From assembly GCA_016282255.1 (NCBI GenBank), contig JAEEKE010000065.1, positions 1 to 41,794 on the forward strand: 41,794 bases of DNA, given 5' to 3'. Positions 34,881-41,794 of the stretch are shown piece by piece (within the stretch, counting starts at the first letter, position 1; the number at the start of each line of letters is the position of its first letter). Below the pieces are notes generated by a model. It worked only from the letters and a program-made list of their open reading frames with translations. It ran no database searches and was not told where the DNA came from. The translations under genes were made by a program, and so were the position numbers. The stretch comes from Bacillota bacterium (lineage in GTDB: Bacteria > Bacillota > Clostridia > Christensenellales > CAG-138).

Positions 34881-35825
34881 ATGGCGGGAAGCGAAAGAGT
34901 CAAAAAAGCGCTCATAATCATCAACCCGATCGCGGGCGACGGCACGGCGCTCAAGGTGCTGCCGGAGCTCATCGGCGGGCTTTCGAAAAAGGGCTATATC
35001 TGCACCTGCGCCGCCACGCGCGGCAAGGCGGATGCGACGGGCCTGGTGCTTTCCTATGCCGCCGATAAGGATCTTATCATCTGCTCGGGCGGCGACGGCA
35101 CGGCCAACGAGGTCATCCGCGGCATGATGCAGCTGCCGGAAAAAACGCGCCCGACCTTCGGCTTCATCCCCTGCGGCAGCACGAACGATTTCGCGACCAC
35201 GCTGGGCATCCCCAAGCGCGCGCTCGGCGCCGTCAGGATGGTGCTTGAAGGGTATACGATCCCCGTCGACGTCGGCCGCTTCAACGAAAGATACTATGCC
35301 TACGTCTGCGCGTTCGGAGCTTTTACGCATCTTTCCTACTCCACCTCGCAGCAGGCCAAGAACATGTTCGGCCTGCTCGCCTACGTCGCCAAGGGCCTTG
35401 AAACGCTAAAGGACATCGTGCCCATCAGGATGCGCTTTACCATAAACGGCGAGGTCATCGAGGATGATTTCGCGTTCGGCTGCATCTCCAATTCCGAGAT
35501 CATCGGCGGCGTGATCCGCCTTAAAAAGAGCTGGGTGGAGCTCAACGACGGCATGTTCGAGATAACCCTGATCCGCTATCCGCCGGATTCCATGGGCTTT
35601 TCGAAGATCATCAACTCCATCACCTCGGGCGAGATGAACTGCGAATACATCAGCATCTACCACGCCTCCGAGGTGGATATCGAGGTGCTCGGCGATCCGA
35701 TCGCGTTCTCGCTCGACGGCGAGCCCGAGGACGGGATAAAGCACGCGCATATAGTCAACGTCCGCTCGGGCATTGACTGCATCATAAAGAAAAAGAAGGA
35801 AAAGGCGAGGATCGCCGCAAGATAG
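34881..35825 (+). CDS. Diacylglycerol kinase family lipid kinase (second paralog)
   Basis: 314 aa; ALIIINPIAGDGTALKVLPELIGGLSKKGY, IICSGGDGTANEVIRGMMQLPEKTRPTFGFIPCGSTNDFATTLGIP. Confidence 0.93.
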   Translation: MAGSERVKKALIIINPIAGDGTALKVLPELIGGLSKKGYICTCAATRGKADATGLVLSYAADKDLIICSGGDGTANEVIRGMMQLPEKTRPTFGFIPCGSTNDFATTLGIPKRALGAVRMVLEGYTIPVDVGRFNERYYAYVCAFGAFTHLSYSTSQQAKNMFGLLAYVAKGLETLKDIVPIRMRFTINGEVIEDDFAFGCISNSEIIGGVIRLKKSWVELNDGMFEITLIRYPPDSMGFSKIINSITSGEMNCEYISIYHASEVDIEVLGDPIAFSLDGEPEDGIKHAHIVNVRSGIDCIIKKKKEKARIAAR

Positions 35826-35834
35826 GGACGATCA

Positions 35835-35862
35835 AAGGAGCGCATGAAAACGCTCCTTTTTG
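35835..35862 (+). terminator. Rho-independent terminator of the DAG kinase gene
   Basis: AAAGGAGCG-CATGAAAA-CGCTCCTTTTTG, 9-bp stem with T5 tail, 10 bp after the stop at 35825. Confidence 0.8.
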
Positions 35863-35882
35863 CAAATCAGGGAGGGGAGCTC

Positions 35883-37580
35883 TTGAAGAAGAACAGAAAA
35901 CCGGGACACAGCCTTATAAGGCTTCTTTCGCTGCTGACGGCGCTTACTCTGATCTGCGGCTGCGCAGGGAACGCGCTCCCTCAAAAGGCCGCGGAGAAGC
36001 GCATAGCGAATGCGCCGATAACCGACTCCTCGCACGAAAGGGAGGCGGGCTACCCCGCGGCGTTCTCGACAAGGATGCTCTCCTTAGGAAGGCTGACGGT
36101 GCACATGGAGGCGAGGCTCTTTGATGAAGACCTTCTTCGGGAATGCGCCGGGGCGATAAGGGACGACCTTGCCCGCCTGGAAAGCGTTTCGGGCGAAGCG
36201 CCCGGGGCGGTCACGGTCTATATAGCGGGCTCCACGCTCGACGGCGCACCGACGGCCGTCGGCAGTCGGGTCTTCTGCACGCTTGAGGACGCCGAAAGCG
36301 GGGCCTGCCGCGAGGCGCTGGCCGAAGCGGCATACGGGCTCGAGGCCGTATGGCAGGGCGTCGGCCTTGCGGAATACGTCTTTAACAGGGAGGCCGCCGG
36401 GGTCGATCTTAACGATTATTATTCCCGCGCGGAAAACGCGCTGACCGCTTCCTGCTCGGCGCTGCATCTTTCCCCGGTTCTCGCCGATGAGGGGACGCTC
36501 GGGGCCGCGAGGGCGACCGCCCGGAGCCTGACGGCGTTCCTGCTTGAAGGCGGGGGCTTTGCCTCGTTCCGCGCCGCCGTGGACCCGGCCTCCGTGCTCG
36601 GCCCTTGGGCAGAGCGCCTTGGCCTTTCCGCGCCGCCGACCCTGCCCGAAAACAGCGCTGCGGCCGCGGCGCTGCGGCTTGGGACGGAGAGGAACTGCCT
36701 TACGGTGCTGAAGCTGAACGCGCTCACCGTCAAGGTGCATGAAGACAGCTTCGTGCGCGAGCCCGATGCGCTGTATCTTTGGCTCTGCGATTACCTCGCC
36801 GGCATGGATACGGTGCTGGCGCTGATCCGCGAGGAGGCGCCCTCCGCGGCCGAAACCGCTGAGCGACGCTTTTCGGAGTCCATAAGCATCACCCTCGAGA
36901 ACGAGGCGGACTGGTCCTATACCGACCCGAGCCGCGGCGAGGTCTTCATTTCAGGGCCGGAGGACGCGTGGCACGAGACGCTGCATCTGCTGCTCGCGGC
37001 TCCGGACGAGGCCGTTTTCGCATGGCAGTGCGAGGGCGTAGCGGAGCATTTCAGCTACCGGGCGGATACCCTTTTCGCGCCGGAGCACTATGTTACGGAC
37101 GGTATGGACGCCTACCTCTCCTTCTTTGAGGAGGTGAGCGGAAGGGAAGCGAACGAAGCCGACATGGCGTTCCATACCAGCGTTTTGGCGCTTTACGACG
37201 CGCTCCGCGACCCGGAGCTGACCGATAAGGACGATCAGGGGGCCTATTTCCGCGCCTACGGCATAGCCTCCCTTTTGCTTGACGGCGTGACAGAACGGAG
37301 CCAGGAAAGGGTGAAGTACGATGCGTCCGTCGCCTACAAGCGCGGGGTCCGCTGCGGCGCGAAAAGCGAGGACGGCAACGCCCTGAGCTATCCCGAGGCG
37401 GCGGTCATGTTCGAATACCTTGCGGGCAAATACGGCACGGACGCCGCGCTCGATGCGTTCCTTAACGGCGTCAGGCTCGAGGAGGCGTTCGGGATCTCCT
37501 ATCCGCAGCTCTATACCGGGGCAAGGGCGTATTACGCGGGGCTATATCGGGACCTGATGGCCGCAGAGCTTACGTATTGA
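35883..37580 (+). CDS. Putative lipoprotein with HExxH metalloprotease-like motif
   Basis: Probable TTG start at 35883 (GGAGGGGAGCTC-TTG): LKKNRKPGHSLIRLLSLLTALTLICGC-AGN lipobox; later DAWHETLHLLLAAPDEAVFAWQCEGVAEHFSYR (HExxH plus downstream Glu). Track ATG at 35844 lies in the upstream terminator. Confidence 0.75.
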   Translation: MKKNRKPGHSLIRLLSLLTALTLICGCAGNALPQKAAEKRIANAPITDSSHEREAGYPAAFSTRMLSLGRLTVHMEARLFDEDLLRECAGAIRDDLARLESVSGEAPGAVTVYIAGSTLDGAPTAVGSRVFCTLEDAESGACREALAEAAYGLEAVWQGVGLAEYVFNREAAGVDLNDYYSRAENALTASCSALHLSPVLADEGTLGAARATARSLTAFLLEGGGFASFRAAVDPASVLGPWAERLGLSAPPTLPENSAAAAALRLGTERNCLTVLKLNALTVKVHEDSFVREPDALYLWLCDYLAGMDTVLALIREEAPSAAETAERRFSESISITLENEADWSYTDPSRGEVFISGPEDAWHETLHLLLAAPDEAVFAWQCEGVAEHFSYRADTLFAPEHYVTDGMDAYLSFFEEVSGREANEADMAFHTSVLALYDALRDPELTDKDDQGAYFRAYGIASLLLDGVTERSQERVKYDASVAYKRGVRCGAKSEDGNALSYPEAAVMFEYLAGKYGTDAALDAFLNGVRLEEAFGISYPQLYTGARAYYAGLYRDLMAAELTY

Positions 37581-37629
37581 CGGGATCGAAGGGAATAAGA
37601 GAAGTTTCCCGCCCAAGCGAATAAAAAAA

Positions 37630-37651
37630 GCCGGAGCCCGAGGGCTCCGGC
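37630..37651 (-). terminator. Terminator of the dockerin protease gene
   Basis: GCCGGAGCCC-GA-GGGCTCCGGC; on the minus strand followed by TTTTTTTATT. Confidence 0.85.
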
Positions 37652-37718
37652 TTCGGACCTGTGATGATCCGGATCAGTGCCGTTTTCATACCGCCATAAG
37701 GCGGTATTATTCATTCTT

Positions 37719-39788
37719 TCAGCCGAGAAGGCCCATCGCAACGCGCATTATGGTCAGCGCATCGCCGATCTCGATGGTGCCGCTGGCGTTCATATCGGCA
37801 AGCGCCTGCTGCTCCGGAGTGAGCGTGACCAGGCCCATTGCCGCGCGCATCACGATCAGCGCGTCGCCGACGGTGACAGTGCCGCTGCCGTCAACGTCTC
37901 CGGGAAGACCGGGACCGGGCGTCGGGGGTTCGGTCGGAGACGGGGTCGGGGGTTCGGTCGGAGCCGGGGTCGGCGGGACGGTCGGAGTGGGAGTCGGGTC
38001 AAGCTCCGCGCCGCTGTAGCTGACGTTGTCGACGTAGCCGCAGTCGTCGAGCGCGTGCACGCTCGCGTCCTTCTTGTAGCGCCATTCAAAGGTGTAGGAC
38101 CGCGTGGTCGGCGCTGTGAATACGATCGTCTCCCAATCGGGGGCGCCGGATATCTGACTGCCCTGAAGCTGGTTGTTCGCATAGAAGCCGAGCTTATCGT
38201 AGTTTTCGCTCGACACCTTCCAGTCGAAGCGGAGCGTTTCGCCCGCGTTCATATCGAGAACGAGCCTGAGCGTGGAGGTAGTATTGTTCAACCCCCTGTT
38301 GCCGGACATCGCGGCGAGGCGGCCTTCGATCAGCACCGTCTGCCAAGGATTCCCTGTCGAGGTAAACGCCAGGTTCCCGCCTTCAACGTTCAGCGCTTCG
38401 CTTATGGGCGGCAGCGGGATTATGTTCACGCCGCAGTAGGCGCGGCCGATATTCGTTCCGTTCACGAGCACGTCGCAGTAGACCCTCGTCGTGCCCACGC
38501 TCACGCCCGTGATCCTGACCACGTTGTCGTTGCCGATGACGGTCGCGACGCTCTCGTCCTCGCTGTGCCATTCAAGATCGTAGTTATTGGCGTTCTCGGG
38601 CACGCGCTCGAAGCGGACGGCGCCGGAGGTGCCGACGTAGATATCCGTTTCGGTGTGAGAAAGCTCATAGCTCTCCAGCTCCACCGGGTCGGTCTCCGCG
38701 CCGAAGAGCTTCCAGTCGCAATGGACGGTCTGATGGCTGTCCGGATTGGAGGGATACGGATCGACGGGGCTCATAACGATCGGATAGGCCGCTCCGTTGG
38801 GGGAATCCATGAGCGGATCGTAGTTGCCCAGATCGGCCGTCATGGCGTTGAACGCCTCCGCAACGGTCGTGTCGTTATACTTCATATTGTTCCAGAAATG
38901 CGTTTCATAGCGGTATTCGCCGCCGAAGGTCACGGTCTGGGAATAGCCGTAGACGCAGCCCGCGCCCGCGCGCAGCAGCGCGGCGCCGGTCTCGCCGTGG
39001 TTGCTCCGAATCATGCCCTCGCACATCGCCATCCAGACGATGCTGTTCGGCAGCTCGCGCGTCACGTGGTGCTCGATGTACCTTCCGTCGATATAGGCGG
39101 AATCGCTGCCTGAGCTCGAGGCCCAGCCGTTCTGATAATCCTCGGTCGTTATGCCCTCGTTGGTGGTCAGGGCAAGATAGCCGTCGGCTCCGTGGGAGTC
39201 GAGCAGCACAACGCCCGCGTCCGGGAAAGCGGCGGCGATGGCCGGACCCGTTGCGGCGGAGGTTGAGAGGATCGTGTAGCTCCCGCCCGTCGCCTCCGCG
39301 ATAGAAGCTGCTTCGTTCGGGTACTGGTTGGTGAAGTTGGCGTCCTGACCGTAGAAGGGACCGACGAGCAGAACGTTCATATCGGAGGGGCCGTTCCTCA
39401 TTGAGGCGGCCTCGGCGATCGTCTTGAGCAGCTCCTCGTCCACGGCGGAAGAATGCTGCGTGTTGCGGGTCGGATAGTCATAGCAGCAGAGCATGCCGTG
39501 CACCCTGAAGCGGAAGCCCTTCTCCGTCAGCGCCTCGACGCTGTTTTCGTCCGTAAGCTCGTTTTCGAGCACGGCGGCGAGCATGATCCTCGTGACCTCC
39601 GCGGCGTCCGCCCCCGAGGCGAGCGCTTCGCTCTCGACCGCGTCGAGCTCCTGCCAGACCTTGTCGAGCAGCCCGAGCATGGCCCTTTCGTTAACAGCCG
39701 CGGCGATCTCCTCCGCAAGCACCATCGGCACCGACAGCGCAAGCATGAATGCGACCAGGACAATACAGACAATGCGTAACTTTTTCAT
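37719..39788 (-). CDS. Secreted caspase/gingipain-like (clan CD) cysteine protease with Big2-like domain, adhesin-like beta-sandwich, Pro/Thr linker and C-terminal dockerin
   Basis: 689 aa; signal peptide MKKLRIVCIVLVAFMLALSVPMVLAEE; catalytic-like LLDSHGADG and IVWMAMCEGM; Ig-like VATVIGNDNVVRITGVSVGTTRVYC; adhesin-like MNAGETLRFDWKVSSENYDKLGFYANN; PT linker; dockerin GDVDGSGTVTVGDALIVMRAAMG...ADMNASGTIEIGDALTIMRVAMG. GGAGG upstream of the ATG. Confidence 0.85.
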   Translation of the reverse strand: MKKLRIVCIVLVAFMLALSVPMVLAEEIAAAVNERAMLGLLDKVWQELDAVESEALASGADAAEVTRIMLAAVLENELTDENSVEALTEKGFRFRVHGMLCCYDYPTRNTQHSSAVDEELLKTIAEAASMRNGPSDMNVLLVGPFYGQDANFTNQYPNEAASIAEATGGSYTILSTSAATGPAIAAAFPDAGVVLLDSHGADGYLALTTNEGITTEDYQNGWASSSGSDSAYIDGRYIEHHVTRELPNSIVWMAMCEGMIRSNHGETGAALLRAGAGCVYGYSQTVTFGGEYRYETHFWNNMKYNDTTVAEAFNAMTADLGNYDPLMDSPNGAAYPIVMSPVDPYPSNPDSHQTVHCDWKLFGAETDPVELESYELSHTETDIYVGTSGAVRFERVPENANNYDLEWHSEDESVATVIGNDNVVRITGVSVGTTRVYCDVLVNGTNIGRAYCGVNIIPLPPISEALNVEGGNLAFTSTGNPWQTVLIEGRLAAMSGNRGLNNTTSTLRLVLDMNAGETLRFDWKVSSENYDKLGFYANNQLQGSQISGAPDWETIVFTAPTTRSYTFEWRYKKDASVHALDDCGYVDNVSYSGAELDPTPTPTVPPTPAPTEPPTPSPTEPPTPGPGLPGDVDGSGTVTVGDALIVMRAAMGLVTLTPEQQALADMNASGTIEIGDALTIMRVAMGLLG
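37921..37992 (-). repeat. 24-bp x3 tandem repeat encoding the Pro/Thr linker
   Basis: gtcgggggttcggtcggagacggg / gtcgggggttcggtcggagccggg / gtcggcgggacggtcggagtggga (plus strand), encoding PT(x)PPTP(x) units. Confidence 0.85.
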
Positions 39789-39906
39789 TTACAGACCTCC
39801 TTATCTGCGAAGCGATCAGGCTGGTTTTATATACGATCCCAGTATATCATAAAACCGGGAAAAAGCAACAGTTATGGGATAAGTTATTTCCGGCTGAAAA
39901 CAAAGA

Positions 39907-39928
39907 GGATCCGGTTTTATCCGGATCC
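39907..39928 (-). terminator. Hairpin downstream of DUF1858 gene (terminator-like)
   Basis: GGATCCGG-TTTTAT-CCGGATCC, moderately T-rich tail on the minus strand (TCTTTGTTTTC). Confidence 0.5.
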
Positions 39929-39952
39929 CCCTGTCTGTTGGCCTTTTAGGAC

Positions 39953-40150
39953 TTACTCCGCGAGCATGGTGTTGATGCGCTCAACGAGCTCGTCGCAGTC
40001 TATGCCGTGGACGGCGCAGGCCTGCTCGAGGGTCTCGCCGCTGGCCATCATGCAGCCGATGCAGTGCATGCCGCTTGCGAGCAGCACGTTCGCGATCTTG
40101 GGGTTGACGTCGAGGATCTCCCCGATAAGCATTTTCTTGTTGATCTCCAT
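39953..40150 (-). CDS. DUF1858 domain protein
   Basis: MEINKKMLIGEILDVNPKIANVLLASGMHCIGCMMASGETLEQACAVHGIDCDELVERINTMLAE; CIGC motif; AAAGGAGACAAATACA-ATG start. Confidence 0.93.
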   Translation of the reverse strand: MEINKKMLIGEILDVNPKIANVLLASGMHCIGCMMASGETLEQACAVHGIDCDELVERINTMLAE

Positions 40151-40264
40151 TGTATTTGTCTCCTTTTGTTTATTTTTATTGTTTGACGAAGCAGCGTCAT
40201 CCGTAGATATAACTGCTTTCCTTAACAAACGGTTTAATAAAAGCGCCAGCCGATGCAGTATATT

Positions 40265-41794
40265 TTACTCCTCCGCGCGCTTTTTCAGCGCTGCGGCGAC
40301 GAAGCCGCGGAAGATGGGGTGCGCCCTGTCCGGACGGGACTTGAACTCGGGATGGAACTGAACGCCCACGAACCAGGGGTGGTCGGGCAGCTCGATGATC
40401 TCGGCGAGGCCGCGGCGCGGGTTCCAGCCCGCGAACAGCATGCCGGCCGCGCGGAAGTCCTCGAGGAAGTCGTTGTTGAACTCGTAGCGGTGGCGGTGGC
40501 GCTCGTGGATCTCCTTCTCGCCGTAGAGCTCGATGGAGCGGCTGCCCTCCTCAAGCCGGCAGGTGTAGCTGCCCAGGCGCAGCGTGCCGCCGATGCGCTC
40601 GAGGTTGTGGATCTGATCCTCCATCAGCGAAACGACGGGGTGCTTGGTGTGGAAATCCACCTCGGTGGAGTGCGCGTCCTTCCAGCCGAGGACGTGGCGC
40701 GCGAATTCGATGACCGCGATCTGCATGCCGAGGCAGATGCCGAAATAGGGGATGCCGTGCTCGCGGGCGTAGCGCGAGGCGATCATCATGCCCTCGAGGC
40801 CGCGTTCGCCGAAGCCGCCGGGCACGAGTATGCCGTCCAAGTCGGAAAGGATGCTGTCGGAATCGCCCGTCTCAAGATCCTCCGCCGCGATCCATTTGAT
40901 GTTTACGCGGGCATGGTTTGCGATGCCGCTGTGCCTCAGCGCCTCGATGACGGAGAGGTACGCGTCGTGCAGCTCCACGTATTTGCCCACGAGGCCTATG
41001 GTGCATTCGCCGGTCGGGCAGAGGTCCGCGTCGACCATGGCGCGCCATTCGGCGAGGTCGGGCTCGCGCTGCTCGAGGCGCAGCTTCTTGATGACCTGGC
41101 GGCAGAGGCCGTTTTCTTCAAGCATCAGGGGCACCTCGTAGAGTGAGCGCGCGTTGAGGTTTTCGATGACGTTCTCCTCGTCGGTGTTGCAGAAGAGCGC
41201 GATCTTGGCGCGGATGCTGCGGTCGAGCGGGTAGTCGCTGCGGCAGACGATGATGTCGGGCTGGATACCGATGCTCTGCAGCTCCTTGACGGAGTGCTGG
41301 GTCGGCTTGGTCTTGAGCTCGCCCGAGGCGGTGAGGTAGGGCACGAGCGTGACGTGGATGAAGCAGCAGTTATCGCTGCCGAGCGTCGTGCGCAGCTGGC
41401 GGATGGCTTCGAGGAAGGGCTGGGATTCGATGTCGCCCACGGTGCCGCCGATCTCGACGAGCAGGATGTCGGGTTCAAGGGTGGAGGCCGTTCTGCGGAT
41501 GCGCAGCTTGATCTCGTCCGTGATATGGGGTATGACCTGAACGGTGCCGCCGTGATAGCCGCCGTTGCGCTCGCGCTCGATGACGGCGGAATAGATCTGG
41601 CCCGTGGTGGTATTGTTGAGGCGGGTCAGCTCCTCGTTGATAAAGCGCTCGTAGTGGCCGATGTCGAGGTCGGTCTCGGCGCCGTCCTCCGTTACGAACA
41701 CCTCGCCGTGCTGGTAGGGGTTCATCGTGCCGGGATCGACGTTGAGGTAGGGGTCGAGCTTCATGATGGAGATACGGTAGCCCCGGGCTTTTAG
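40265..41794 (-). CDS. pyrG: CTP synthase, N-terminus beyond window end
   Basis: ORF open to the right edge: LKARGYRISIMKLDPYLNVDPGTMNPYQHGEVFVTEDGAETDLDIGHYERF...GTVGDIESQPFLEAIRQL...GGFGERGLEGMMIASRYARE...PYFGICLGMQIAVIEFAR...GVQFHPEFKSRP. Confidence 0.98.
   Translation of the reverse strand, partial: LKARGYRISIMKLDPYLNVDPGTMNPYQHGEVFVTEDGAETDLDIGHYERFINEELTRLNNTTTGQIYSAVIERERNGGYHGGTVQVIPHITDEIKLRIRRTASTLEPDILLVEIGGTVGDIESQPFLEAIRQLRTTLGSDNCCFIHVTLVPYLTASGELKTKPTQHSVKELQSIGIQPDIIVCRSDYPLDRSIRAKIALFCNTDEENVIENLNARSLYEVPLMLEENGLCRQVIKKLRLEQREPDLAEWRAMVDADLCPTGECTIGLVGKYVELHDAYLSVIEALRHSGIANHARVNIKWIAAEDLETGDSDSILSDLDGILVPGGFGERGLEGMMIASRYAREHGIPYFGICLGMQIAVIEFARHVLGWKDAHSTEVDFHTKHPVVSLMEDQIHNLERIGGTLRLGSYTCRLEEGSRSIELYGEKEIHERHRHRYEFNNDFLEDFRAAGMLFAGWNPRRGLAEIIELPDHPWFVGVQFHPEFKSRPDRAHPIFRGFVAAALKKRAEE

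Noticed and set aside
33864-35330. 488-aa minus-strand ORF opposite galE and the DAG kinase
   Set aside because: Spans two well-supported plus-strand genes; composition typical of antisense frames.
37677-39113. 478-aa plus-strand ORF opposite the dockerin protease gene
   Set aside because: Antisense shadow ORF in GC-rich DNA; Arg/His/Ala/Val-rich composition without motifs, while the minus strand encodes clear domains.
1-41794. CRISPR arrays, rRNA/tRNA genes, IS elements or prophage
   Set aside because: No regularly spaced direct repeats, no transposase/integrase-like ORFs and no recognisable rRNA or tRNA sequence; a tRNAscan/Infernal run would be needed to exclude small RNAs fully.

Overview
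This 41.8 kb window looks like a high-GC Bacillota (Clostridia-type) chromosomal region, probably close to the replication origin; the taxonomy is inferred from gene content only. I see no rRNA, tRNA, CRISPR array, prophage or IS element. Left part: folC (truncated by the window start) and folT, with a THF-riboswitch-like leader, on the minus strand. Then a plus-strand block: LOG/TIGR00730 protein, USP-like protein, orphan 101 aa ORF, comB-like phosphatase, parA, parB, a methyltransferase, a tandem-domain RluA pseudouridine synthase, mnmG, rsmG, addB and DUF1294. Then a minus-strand block from 14.6 to 28.1 kb: rsmI, trmN6-like, cvpA, DUF5711-like, DAG kinase, small membrane protein, DUF2156-GNAT fusion, greA, MATE, addA and DUF362-ferredoxin. 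A structured, AT-rich 470 bp gap with two perfect DnaA boxes follows. Next is a plus-strand block: dnaN, M32 carboxypeptidase, thpR, tilS, hpt, galE, a second DAG kinase and a lipoprotein with HExxH. The right end, on the minus strand, has a large secreted caspase/gingipain-like (clan CD) protease with a Big2-like domain, a Pro/Thr linker and a C-terminal dockerin, then DUF1858 and pyrG (truncated by the window end). The most interesting points are: (1) the dockerin-bearing clan CD protease; (2) an oriC-like gap next to dnaN without dnaA; (3) two perfect parS sites bracketing comB, one inside a 34-bp perfect palindrome that also looks like a terminator; (4) a pseudouridine synthase with two apparently intact RluA domains; (5) separated addA and addB, suggesting an inversion; (6) a likely leaderless MATE transporter transcript; (7) tandem 14-bp palindromes at 19.56 kb. 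No wholly new multi-gene system could be demonstrated from sequence alone.
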